This document shows positions 14,285 to 25,643 of a DNA stretch of 64,000 nt, in pieces (position 1 is the first letter of the stretch; each line of letters begins with the position of its first letter). The DNA is from Aulostomus chinensis (taxonomy: Eukaryota > Chordata > Actinopteri > Syngnathiformes > Aulostomidae). The translations under genes were made by a program, and so were the position numbers. The notes beneath the pieces are model-generated. The model worked only from the letters and a program-made list of their open reading frames with translations, searched no databases and had not been told where the DNA came from. Location of the stretch: contig JBBMOA010000019.1 of NCBI GenBank assembly GCA_037954235.1, positions 16,245,805-16,309,804 of the forward strand, given 5' to 3'.

Positions 14285-14560
14285 AAAAGTTTCTTTTTCT
14301 ATGGTGAAATATCAAAATTATACTACCACGGTAACGCCGTTTCACTAAAACTACGAGTCTACGCGACAGGAGGAGTACATGTGGAGTGCAAGTGTTAAAA
14401 AAAAATGGCATTTCCTGTTGCCACCAGGGGGCGCTAGCAAAAACCTACTCCAAAATGGACTGGATTCCTTCTTGGCTCATTGTACTCCCACACGTTTGGT
14501 GAATATTGGCTTCATAGTTTTTGTGTAATCCTACTGACAAAAAAAATAACAATTAACAGA
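14285..14560. repeat. Dispersed repeat family R1, copy 1, carrying a CTCF-like motif
   Basis: This stretch shares an ordered set of words with 19970-20280: GGTGAAATATCAAAAT, GGCGCT, CTCCAAAATG, and CATAGTTTTTGTGTAA (TTAGTTTTTGCGTAA in the other copy). It contains CCACCAGGGGGCGCTA at 14421-14436. It is non-coding and of unknown class. Confidence 0.5.
14421..14436 (+). promoter_or_regulatory. CTCF-like motif
   Basis: CCACCAGGGGGCGCTA is the consensus vertebrate CTCF core. It lies inside repeat R1. Confidence 0.5.
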
Positions 14561-14633
14561 AAGAAATTGTTAATGGCAACCTGACTTGCAATGGATGACT
14601 TTGGGGAGGCGGTTATAATGTCATCCAACAAGA

Positions 14634-14635
<2 letters not shown>

Positions 14636-14691
<56 letters not shown>
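14636..14691 (+). repeat. (GT)28 microsatellite
   Basis: Perfect run just downstream of repeat R1. Confidence 0.95.
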
Positions 14692-14694
<3 letters not shown>

Positions 14695-16127
14695 CTCTGG
14701 GGTACGTGAAAGTGCTCAGTCACGTTATTTTCTGTCTATTCGACATAATAATGGTGCCATCCAAACCTTGAGCTGAGGTCCCACACAAACCACCATAGAG
14801 AAAAAGACAGAAGTAAAGCAAACATTCGAAAATGAAATTGAAACAACATTGAAGACAGAAAACGCACTTAAAACTGTTTAAATAAGTGATCCAACACAGA
14901 TAAAATAAGTCAACATGACGCAGGTGCCGGTCTGGAGGGTATTTTTTTCTTTTTTTTTAACAAACATTTTAGGTTCCAACTCATCTGATCTGACAGTGAG
15001 GAGAAGTTTGTTCCCCAGGACTGCAGGAGCCCTTTTGTTTCAAGGCTGGACTTTGGAACTAACAACATTTGATGCATGTGTGGAATATTGTGAGACTGAT
15101 ACAAACAGCAAATATCTCCTCCTGCCACAGTTTAACGACTGCCAAGAGAAACTTTTGACCTGGTAGAACAGTTCCGAGGAGAAAAGAAGTATTCAGCTTT
15201 GAGCATCGACAGACTTCATTGATACCAGGGTTTGAACTTTAAATGCATGACAAACTTTACGCAGCTTTCACAATCATGAAGAAGCCCAATCAGAAGTTCA
15301 GTAAGGCTCTTCAGGTCGAGCCACATTTTGTTTTGGAATGATCTCTTTCCTGTCTGCCCTCAATTCCTGGGAGTACCACATCACACCCCCGATTCACAGA
15401 CATCTTTCAACACTGGAGGTTACGCCAGTTGATCAATTATTTTTTTATTGTATTTTTCATTTCTTGTGTTTTTTGGAGGGTGGGGTGAAGGACGCACTGG
15501 CTCCTGCTTGTCTGTCAACTTTGGTATGATGCCCGCTGAGGACTATCAGTGTCATCATGCTGGAGCAGTCACACCTTAAACTGGACGGTGCAGGATGAGA
15601 GCTTGTTCCAAAGGAAGGGAGGTTACATGCGGAGGGAGGAGGGAAAACTACAAGGAGAAGAAAAATCCCTAAATGTCAAACACATTCTCACAGAGCAGCG
15701 TGGCAAATCAAGACAGATGTCCAAAATGTTACTCCCAGACCAAACCGTGTATTTTTTTTATCTTTTTTTTTTTTTACTCCCTTCAATTTATCGCTCCGAT
15801 CCCAGAGCTTGATAAAGATCCCAGCTTTGGCGCAACAAGTCCTGCCGCGTCCTCCTTGTCACCCTGCAAGGCGCACAAGAGCGCCTATCCACCGACATAA
15901 CGGTGCGCGGCAGATTCAGGCATCTGTTGATGCCATCAAAGCTTTTATCGGAACCAAATGCGTTCCAGCCGCGTCTACGTGGCAGGTATTTCTGATTATA
16001 TAAAGATGCCCACGTCGAGCAAGCATAAACACACGCGCCACGGCCAGCCCGAGACTCCGGAGGGGGGGATTTAAAATCATCAATCAACCATTCAATAAAA
16101 TAGTAACAGAAGAAATGAAATACTCAC

Positions 16128-16486
16128 AGCGACTCTGTTCGTCCAGTGAGAGCAGTAGGTAGGTAGTTCAGCTTACTCCCCGACTGGTTCCTGGTTGTCC
16201 GACTCAAGTTTGGTTCTGGAAACCTGAAATTTCCTCCTACAATCTCAGCCTGCACAGCTTTCGTGTCAAAGTCGCAGCGGTGCAATAGAAGACTCCAAAT
16301 CCAACAAACAGCCAGGTAACCCTTTCATTTTATGTCCGAGTAGAAATGCAATGCCTCCTCTTTTTCCCCTTTCTCCTCGCCTGTCTCACTTTTTATGCTC
16401 TAAGTTCTTTTGGTAGTTTTTCTCCAGATGAAACAGCCTGGATGCGCTCTGCTCCGTCTCCGTGCCTCTCAGCGCTGGCTCTGCGA

Positions 16487-16523
<37 letters not shown>

Positions 16524-16640
16524 CCTGCCACACACTCTGCAGGAGAGACCGTTTGTCTGTCCATGACGTCACTCACTCTCTCTCGCTCTCTCTCTCCCTC
16601 TCTCTCTCACACACACACACACACGGCGGAAATTTGAATA
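16128..16640 (-). promoter_or_regulatory. Candidate promoter and untranslated first exon of a minus-strand gene
   Basis: On the minus strand a stretch with little coding potential ends at GAGTCGCT before GTGAGTATTT (donor at 16127). Upstream lie two long GA tracts (CT on plus, 16491-16532 and 16577-16608) and a full CRE palindrome TGACGTCA (16564-16571). The region is richer in CpG than its surroundings. There is no long ATG-led frame, so the exon would be non-coding. I cannot identify the gene, and no downstream exon is convincing. Confidence 0.3.
16491..16624 (+). repeat. Compound (CT)n...(CT)n(CA)n microsatellite
   Basis: Two CT tracts separated by about 45 bases containing the CRE, the second running into (CA)9. 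Confidence 0.9.
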
Positions 16641-18035
16641 AACTGGAAGTTGCAGGACATCTTAGTTTGCCTGCAGAATGTGACTTTTCACTGCAAAATG
16701 GACAAAACACGATTCATTTTTCTGAAAATACTGGGGGTTTTTTTGTTTTGTTTTGACTTCTTTGCCCTGCAGCTTCACTGGCAACAAATAAATCTGTGTG
16801 GAACCTCGGGTTTATATTTGCAAAATACCCCAGCAATAGACATTCGCTGTATTCTCGCAGTTGTTTTTTCCCCTCAGCGCCTAATTGGAAACACATTTTT
16901 TTCAGTAACTTGTTAAGAGAGAGACAGGAAGGCAGAGAGGGGTGGAGTGACAGAGAGAGAAAGAGAGCGTGAGACTCACACCCAGGGACTCAAAGACATA
17001 TTGTATTCCTTTCCAATTAAGCGAATATATAGGAAATATGTCCTCCTGCCTGCCAGAGGCTGCTGCATCCAGCAAGGTTGAGGAACCGTCACGTTCTCAG
17101 GTTGTGAGAAAGTTTTCAGGGACAGTTGCGTCTGCCAGCTTCACACCATATGGGAACACTTACTGAGGTGTACAAAGCAGCCGCTTCGCTGTCGAATGAA
17201 ATAGAGTGTTAAAGCCACAACAGGCTGAGGATTTTCCCATTTGTCTTCTTAATCACTTCGACTTAGACGGGCCTGAAAATATGACTCATACGCCAATACA
17301 TTAAGCATGACATGTTCAGCCATCAGGCACCTTTCAAGGCCAAATCATCAGATATTTTCTCCATCCCGTCATCGCACGTCCTTCCTTGTCAACTTGGCTC
17401 ATCACAAAGGTCACGGAGGAGAAAACTTGATCTCCAAACTAAAAGACGCGTCATGATTGTCTTCCGAAACAACCAATAGAATCTTTTCCGGTACATGATT
17501 CAGTTTTGGTCAAGTTATAGCGCTAATAAAGATAAAGCAGAGATCGTTTCAGTCCACCCTGCAACGCCCCTAAAAGGAAAACAAAAAAATCCCTCGAATA
17601 TCAATAAAAAGCAGAATTATGTTTATTCATGCAAACGATTGCACATCTTTCCTGGCACCCACATCGTATCTAAAGTCCTGAAGTGGATTCTAAGCCAATT
17701 GTTTGCATCCGTTCTCAGGCTACACAAATGATGCAAGCAGCATCACGCGGATATGCAAAGTTTGGCAAAGAGCACGATCCACACTTCAGCAGCTCCATTT
17801 AAAGTGTGAAAATTATAAGGATCATGCTGATAAAATCACCACGTTATAATGAGTAGAATATGCATGAAAATGTGAATAGACAACACAAACAATCGAGTAT
17901 ATCAATTCATGCAAATAAAGACAAATATTCCAGTGACCAAACTCCTGGGAATTGGCTTCATGTTTGGTGTCACATCTGGTGTTTGTATCTTAGCACATCA
18001 TGTCCCCAGAGGTGGACAGAAACCTTCGCCGATTA

Positions 18036-18312
18036 AATGGTAAATGGTAAATGGACTCAATTTTATACAGCGCTTTTCTACCTTAGCGGTACTCAAAGCG
18101 CTTTACAGTGTCGTCTCATTCACCCGTTCACACACACATTCACACACTGATGGTGGAAGCTGCCATGCAAGGCGCCAACCTACTCATCAGGAGCAATTAT
18201 GGGTTCAGTATCTTAATCAAGGACACTTTGACATGGTCACTGGGGTCGAGGATCGAACCAGCGACCCTTTGGTTGCTAGACGGCCACTCCACCCCTGAGC
18301 CATGCCGCCCGA
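18036..18312 (-). mobile_element. Second tRNA-derived SINE family (minus strand)
   Basis: On the minus strand the element begins GGCGGCATGGCTCAGGGGTGG, with a B box GGTTCGATCC, and ends in CCATTTACCATTTACCATTTA (plus strand AAATGGTAAATGG). The middle has GCGCTTTGAGTACCGCTAAGG. This layout is a common percomorph short repeat. The head is shared with the element at 8.3 kb; the tail is not. Confidence 0.8.
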
Positions 18313-18555
18313 TTAGCCTGATCAGGAGCTCATTTTGGGTTTTTTTAAAGATTGTGTTGAATATCTGGAACAGGGATAGCTACAGAGAAAAGCCTGTTAT
18401 TTAGCTCACTGTTAGCCCGTTAGCTTGTTTCTGCTAGAAAACTGTCAATGTCTTTCCAAAACCTGCAGGAAAAGTTTACATTTTCAACACACTCAGTGCA
18501 GATACCAGCCAGAAATGAATATAAATCAGGAGCTTACAAACACTTCAGCCCCCCT

Positions 18556-18610
18556 GCGACCCTTAACAGGATAAGCAGTAGAAAATGGATGGATGGATGG
18601 ATGGATGGAA
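18556..18610 (+). mobile_element. SINE tail fragment with GGAT repeats
   Basis: CTGCGACCCTTAACAGGATAAGCAG is followed by AAAATGGATGGATGG repeats. It matches the 3' end of the Mermaid-like SINE family with no head present. Confidence 0.6.
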
Positions 18611-19869
18611 ATTATTGACTTCTAAATTAACAGATTTACAAGCCCCTAAAGAGTGTGACTCACCCGAGAGGCCAAAAGAGTTTTACAGAAAACAGTATCA
18701 AGAGACGTTTGTAGGCCAAACATGCTAACTGTGCCACAAACTTGTCATCGTCGGGAAAAAGAAGAAAGAGCTCTGATATTAATAGACATGCTATTTATTT
18801 TCCTGACTACATTAGCAGATATGAAAGCAAAAAGATCCTGTCTACATTTCTGGTGCAGTACAAGTGCAGTGCCGAGTTACGCGGTCGAGAATAACAGGCA
18901 AGATTCTGGATAGCATTGACAATCCTCTCGAGAGCCATCGTTGTTTTCAAGTGGGTACAAATATGAGACAAATTATACTTGTTTTGCATTATTAGGCCCC
19001 CGTAACAGCCAAGTAAACACGAAATTGAAATGGACTCAATGTAATTGTGCAAAATCAAGCCAAGCAGGGTATTTTCCACATTAAAAGTATTCTGTTCCTG
19101 CAGAAATGGAAGTCTCTGCAGACCCGACCGTCTCAACAAGTGTGCCTGTAATTATAGTCGGTTATGTTGAGTGGGAGGTTTTGGCCACTGAGAAGATTTA
19201 ACTTCAGGTCTAATTCTAGTCTAATGCTTTCATTTCTCTTGAATGAATCTAAATAAACTGGATGGCTTCCTACAAACTAATGCAACATGACTCTCAAAAA
19301 CCATGTTTAAATCACGATTATTATCTAATCTAACACGGCCACCACGCTAAGAGCACGTTTCAACAAGGCCTTGCTATTTGTTATTCCTCAGCCACCCACA
19401 TGGATTTACTGGTTCCCATATACATCTTTGTGGTTCCCCTGTTTCCCTCAAAGTGGAGAGCGTAGCATAATAATGTGGCGAAATAGTCGTGTATCGTAAA
19501 GTAGTCCCTCGCAGTGGCTTATGAGGATGAGAGGGGAGTAAGTAGAGCCACATTGAGCCCAGCGATGGGGAACTCTGTTTGCTTTGAGTGAATTGTCAAA
19601 CTACTCGCGTGACCGCTATGCTACATTTGTGCTCTTGTTGTGATAGAAGCTCATCTATTTCACACAACCCTAACAGGCCAAGTCCAAACCGTGGTGTCCC
19701 ACAATGGAAAGCAAACATGGACCAGGCAGCCAAAGGAGAATCCCACCTCCTAGTTGGAGGGGGAGACCAAAGAGAAATGGAGATCAGTGCTTGTGTACTG
19801 TTTGATGAGAATCAAATGCACAGTGCAGTACTACTGCTACTACTTCTAGTAATAATGAAGCAGTAGACT

Positions 19870-20290
19870 TCTTCTTATTCCCACTAGGTGGTGCTATTCA
19901 GGTTGTAGATGTCTACCGGTAATCAAATATGTGAAGTTTAGAAAAAATTTGCTCACATGGAGTCCAGAAAGAGAACTTTCCTGTTCCATGCTGAAATATC
20001 AAAATCTGCCACCATGACCTGTTAACACAGTTTAATTTAAACTCTCAATTTTCTCAGTGACCCATCACCAAGTTATTAAAGTGTTTTTGGACCATACTTG
20101 AGGTTGATCTGGTCGACCCACCAGGAGGAGGACATCAGACGGTCATTTTCTCTTACGACCGCGTGGCGCTTTCACTAATCTGCTCCAAAATGTAACAGCT
20201 TCTTCCTGGGCTGATATTACAGCCCTCCACCAAATCTGGTGGAAATCTGCCTATTAGTTTTTGCGTAAGAACTGAAAACCTGACATCCTG
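19870..20290. repeat. Dispersed repeat family R1, copy 2
   Basis: It is collinear with 14285-14560 (GCTGAAATATCAAAATCTGCCACC, GTGGCGCTTTCACTAATCTG, CTCCAAAATGTAACAG, TTAGTTTTTGCGTAAG). It begins with CCACTAGGTGGTGCTA (19881-19896). The class is unknown; it is an older copy. Confidence 0.5.
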
Positions 20291-20468
20291 AGGAGGGGTG
20301 AAAAAGAATATACGAGCCAGATATATTTGATTGCTTTATTTGGTTTGTTTATTTGATTTGCTTGGGATAATTATTTTGTCCTTGAAAGTCGTGAAGAGAA
20401 ACTCTGATACGGTCTGTCCGCCATCACAGGTGGAAACAAAAATTATATAATGAATCAGAAACTGGGGG

Positions 20469-20632
20469 GGCGGCACGGTGGTGCAGTGGTCAGCACTGTG
20501 GCCTCACAGCAAGAAGGTTCCGGGTTCAAGTCCCGGCTCCAGCACAGGATCTTTCTGTGTGAGTCTCCATGTTCTCCCTGTTCCTGCGTGGGTTCTCTCA
20601 GGCTTCCTCTCACAGTCCATGTACTGCTTTCC
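20469..20632 (+). mobile_element. 5' part of a tRNA-derived SINE
   Basis: GCGGCACGGTGGTGCAGTGG is followed by a B box GGTTCAAGTCC and the start of the body (CTCCATGTTCTCCCTG). Similarity fades after CACAGTCC, so the 3' half is missing. Confidence 0.8.
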
Positions 20633-21814
20633 TCAGCTTCTATGTATCCCGAGCCTCAAACTCAATGGAGTACATCATATTCAGCTATTAAGCTGTGTTG
20701 TGAAATCAATCACTGACAGTGACAGCAAAGTTTTAAGTTTATATGCAGGAATGGAAAAAGGATAATGAAATATTCCTCATCCCCCACCCTCCCCCATGAG
20801 CAACTACTTTTATTCATTTCCCCGCAGTGCACATTTAATTCCCGTAAGGCTCCAGATATATTTTTAAGACCTACTGTATATCTTTTGTTCTCCATCATTA
20901 AACATCAATCGTTGCAGAAAAATGTCCAGAGTCATTCATTCCACTTTCAAAAGACGCGTGCATCCCATTCATCAGGTAGAATTGAGTCAGCAGCACAGTG
21001 CATGAAGTCAGAATCCACCAGAGTTGGTTTTTATGTGGCACAGACACAGGTTTGTGCTCCGTCTGGTAACATTTACCGAGGTGTTTGTAGTAAACAAAGC
21101 AGTATAATTGTAGGAATGGAGGGGAGGAGCACAGAGGGATGTTTGTGTCCAGTGCTACTCAACTTTTTGAATAAACCGTGGACCAAAAACAAAAAAACAA
21201 AAAAAAAAATAAAGCTGATAGGCTCGTTTGGATAGAGGTCAGTGGCTGTAGCTGCTGCACCGCAGAGCACATATTTTTCAATTTCCAGTTTAAAAATCTT
21301 GTTACATGTAATGTACAGTTTCAGAAGCATCAGGTTTTTCAGACAGTCTGTCAGGGAATCTAGTCTAATTATGATATCTAATAATCTCAGAAATCCAGTC
21401 GCAATTACTAAACGCTTACGTAGTGGAAATTCTGACATCCCACAAGACGTGATGGAGACTGTCTCAGCCAGCTGGCTTTGCTTTGCATCATAAAACATAA
21501 AAAAAATAGTTATGGATAAGAAGAATGAATAAAAATGGAATATATATTTTGTTGATTAACCCATTCTTATTGTAAGCGAGCCGGCGGTTACTGCAACACA
21601 TCTCGATCCACGCTGATCATATTCTGTTTAATAGCTTATTTCCTGCCCTCGAGGACGATGATATCTGAGTGACAAGCTGACTACGTGACTCAGTCTGCTG
21701 TATTTGTGTCCCTTTAAAGCGGTGGATAGGATTTTAAATCGTCTTCAGTGAATCAGAGCCATTTGGTCTTGACTTTAGTGGTTGCAGTGTACAAAAATGC
21801 TAAATTGTCTACGT

Positions 21815-22081
21815 CAGGGGTTCCCTAACGTGGTGTTAGGATCCTGAGGGGCTTGCAAAATGATTTCCAGAGATACAAACAAAATATGGAAATATTTGTC
21901 AAAAGACCTTGACTGTTTGTACATATGAAAATAGCTGTATAATTACTGTGGAAAATAGATAATGCATGTGTGTGCAATGCTTGCATACTTGGACCAAAAC
22001 CACCTCTAGAGACAGCGGAAGTCACAAATATGTGGCACTTTTGTTATGGGAATCCTGAGCTGAAAAGTTTGGGACTGCCTG
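21815..22081. mobile_element. hAT-like MITE with 8-bp target duplication
   Basis: The left end CAGGGGTTCCCTAAC and the right end (reverse complement CAGGCAGTCCCAAAC) are imperfect inverted repeats of the hAT 'CAGGGGTTCCCAAAC' type. The flanks GTCTACGT (21807-21814) and GTCTACAT (22082-22089) match in 7 of 8 positions, and 8 bp is the hAT target length. The 267-base body has no transposase. Confidence 0.7.
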
Positions 22082-24295
22082 GTCTACATATTATTTCATT
22101 TAATATTGATTAAAAAAATAAATAAGCAGCTCTATAATTTCCCTCAAGCTGCTGGAAGAAATTGTAAGCGAAAGCAAATAGTTTCAGTCTCCTTTTGGAA
22201 GGCCAGCAGGTCAGGTCCTGCTCCGTGTGACATTTAGTAACGCAGATAAGGGAGGCTTGACATTGTGTTTTAGTCCCCTCCTCCAGCACGAACCCAGCTA
22301 CCGACTGACTGCTGCTCTCGCTCTGAACACAAGCGAGTTTAGTTTTTAGAGGAGGGTGAGAACCTCTGAGAATAATTGGTAAGAAAGCTTTGTAAGGAAG
22401 GTTATATTTCACTTGTGGAGCCAAAGAGTGAAAGAGATCGAGGGGTTAGGTTTAGAAAAAGAAAAAAAAAGAGAGAGGAAATGGAAGGAAAAAGAGTAGA
22501 CGGGGACGGGGGGGGGGGGGGGAGGCTACATAAACAGCGCCGAGGCAGGGGTGATGTCACAGAGTCAATATGAAGGAGCGTGGAAACAGGTGATTATGAT
22601 CTGTCATTGAAGTCTCATCACGAAGACGCAGCTGTTGATGTCGTACACACGACCACAGATGAAGGTTTTATTCAGCTTTACATAAATGTTAGTCATGATT
22701 TGGGAGCTAAGCAACAATATCCTGTCCAGAAGAGGAAAATCCACCCAGTTATCTAAAGTAACATCTCTCTATTTATCCTCTCTCTGTGATTCGTTTAGCC
22801 TTGTATTTCTCTGACTGTATTTGCCCAATCCAGACGATGACAGTCAGGCCGTCTCCGTCCAATTGTAAGAGCTATTATGACGGATTAGCCATGGTCATTT
22901 CCTCCGCCTCAGCGACAGAGAGATAGACGGTAAACGCTGCTATTTGTTGACGACTGAAGCAGTGACGAAGAGCTCCTTTTCTAATGGACTCTCAGCCTCA
23001 CCTGCCATCGCTTTTAGTGCTGCCATTACTGCCAGGCTGCCAACAGCAGAAATAAAAAACTAGTCTAATTAGATCGGATGAATAAAATTAAGATGAAAAA
23101 TGTGGATGTTTACACATTAGTTAGTGTTAGATTAGTTTTCATTTCACAGCTCTGTGGAACATGACAACTTTTTAGAGAAATACACTTCCATTCTCTCCCC
23201 TGTAGGTGCATTAGGGAGCTGAGACCCACAGAAACCAGCTGTTTAGCTTAGCGCGGTGAATGTAGCCGGAGGGAAGCATTTGGTGATTATCGTCTTCATC
23301 CTCGCTTACAATGTCAGCCATGATTAGTAGCAATGGTTGTTCCTCTAGCCATCAACAAAGGTTTTCCTTCACAAAAAAAAGTCTGTGGACATGGTAAACA
23401 GAAAAAGGGTTTCAAGACATGAATGAATGCCAGACGTCAGAGTATTTGTATCTATATATATTTCCCTAATATTAGCACCAATATACATTGAGTTTAGGAG
23501 TACTGTACTGTTTAGGGGAGTGTCTTGAGTAGTGTGATGTCATCCAATCATAATGTGACATCATTAATGCTCATTGTTTAAGGGTTGGGGTCCTGTCAGC
23601 CATAGAATCTCAGGCCCAGACCTGCTAATACGCTTGACCTTATACTCGCCGTTCGTCTTCCTGATGTTGATCAGATGAACGGTTGTTGAGCTGAGTCATT
23701 CATAAACGCCGATGTGCAGAGATGTTTTTGTTTTGTTGGATTCTTTGGACGCGTATAAAGCAGACTCAGAATGTGTATCTCAAGTTTGGGGTTTTACAGC
23801 AGTTTGCAACCCTCTGACACTCTTGTCATTTTTCAGTATAAGGACAAAAAAAAAGGAGTAACAGCAGAATCTTGAAACGATGGGGTTTTATTGTCTTTTA
23901 AGTTCAATAGGAATGGTTTGACCAAAATAAGTTGGTCAGATGTCCATGACAGTAGGTACAGCTGCTACTGTTATTCCAAAAAGTAAAACCGTCAACTCTG
24001 TCTTTATATTGTTGATCAGAATACCAGTTTTAATGGTCTCCAATAGATTCATTTGATGAGTCACAGAAACCTTCATGATCTAATTAGGTTGTCAAACGTT
24101 TGCATTATTGCAAACCTTCTAATGCAAAGCAGGTCAGGAGCTGCGCTAAGATGCTAATGTAGCCCCCACTAGAGAAGCATAGCATGGAAAACCCATTACA
24201 GCTGACAGAAGGGCCTTTTATTTGGAGAACTACACTCAGGTTCACATCAGGAACCAATTACTTTAGACTGCTTTCCTCAGAAAGCAGCTGAAGAA

Positions 24296-24330
24296 CCCCC
24301 CCCCCCCACACACACACACACACACACACA
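24296..24330 (+). repeat. Poly-C followed by (CA)n
   Basis: About 12 C then about 12 CA units. A long C/T-rich stretch follows to about 24560. Confidence 0.9.
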
Positions 24331-25618
24331 TACACACCTCACCCGTCCTCTGTGTCCATCCCCCCACTTTTCCTCTTCTTCTTCTTCTTCTTTGTCCCTC
24401 CATGGCTGGTACCTACCTCTCTAAACGACTTTATCCTTCCCATTCTTCCTTTTAGTCTTCACTCTCTCATTCTCCCTCACTGGCACCTCTCGCTCGCCCT
24501 TCTTTTCCTTCCTGTCTCCCTCTCTATCTGCTTTCGCTCTTCTCTCCCCCACCCTTTCCTGCCAACTTACCTTGCTTTTAAAAAAGGCACTCATTCCTCT
24601 GAAAACCTCCAGCTGACGCCCTGGCGAGTCTGTCTGTACCTCACTTCTGTTTCTTTTACTCACAGCAACTTTGGCTCTTAATAAGTTCTCAACTACTTTT
24701 TCTTCTTCAGCTTTCCTACGCCTGTCTTTTGTCCTTCTTTTTCCTCATCTTTGAACATGGCCAATTATTCTAAAAGCTGTTCTGGTCATTGCTTTCTCAC
24801 ACGGAGTCGGCAGGCACCTGACAGCGAAGGGTTTCACCAGAGGGACGTGGCACAGTTCCCTTCCACTTGGACAGACACTGAAGAGGCACCGGTGCAGAGA
24901 CCAGGACACTCACAGATTCTGCCAATAATGTCTGGTGGTGGCAAACTAAGCCAATGGTAACATGGGGATTTGAGCTGCTGACCCCCATGTTGGTAGGTAA
25001 CAGAGCAGACCATTATACCTCATCTTACGCCTGAAAAACTCAAGGTTCACCACGTGCACCATGAGCGCAGCAATGGTCGTTGCAGTCAGTAAGCAACTAC
25101 AATGACCAAGTTTATTGTGTGAGATGCGTCTCTATTTTTTTGGCAGTAAGTCTCTTCTCTTCACGGGATGGCTTGATCATCTACAGTGGTGGAATCTCTA
25201 TAGAAACGGCTGTTAGTTCTGCATGCAGCACAAACGCAGCCAGTGTGGTTCCTTAAAAAGTGCTTACAAGACGCGTTACGCACGTCCCAAACGTGTTTCA
25301 ACCTCTGTACACAACAGATGTCCTTTACTAGTCATTATCGTTTAATAAAAGTCAGATTTAACAGGCTTTCGTTTTGAAACGAACTTTTTTAAAATAAACG
25401 TACTACTTTTTTATGTCATAAATGTGTTATTTGATCAATTTAAGAAGGCTGTCACAATCAATTTGTCGATTTCAGATTCCACCTCTTAGTTCAGCTACAT
25501 GAGGAGATTGTTTAAATGTAAGTTTGCACTTAAAATCACAGGTTTCATTTTAAAACGTATTGAATTATCCACAGACATTTGTATGTCTCTGTAACAGAAT
25601 ACACATGTGCACAGCTGC

Positions 25619-25643
25619 ACACACACACACACACACACACACA
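25619..25643 (+). repeat. (CA)12 microsatellite
   Basis: Perfect run. Confidence 0.9.

Larger units (their letters stand above)
1..16127. other. Non-coding left region
   Basis: Apart from the microsatellites, SINE, two MITE copies and repeat R1 listed separately, I see no exon. Frames up to about 130 codons exist but have no recognisable domain, run through repeats, or lack splice context. A hAT-like end (CAGTGTTTTTCAACC, 7139-7153) begins what may be an old element to about 7260. Short G/C homopolymers occur at 8319-8327, 9800-9810 and 11390-11402. The region may be intergenic or intronic. Confidence 0.6.

Noticed and set aside
20469..20540. Possible tRNA gene (A- and B-box-like sequences)
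   Set aside because: It has no cloverleaf and is followed by the SINE body; the same holds for the heads at 8.4, 18.3, 36.1, 49.7 and 62.4 kb.
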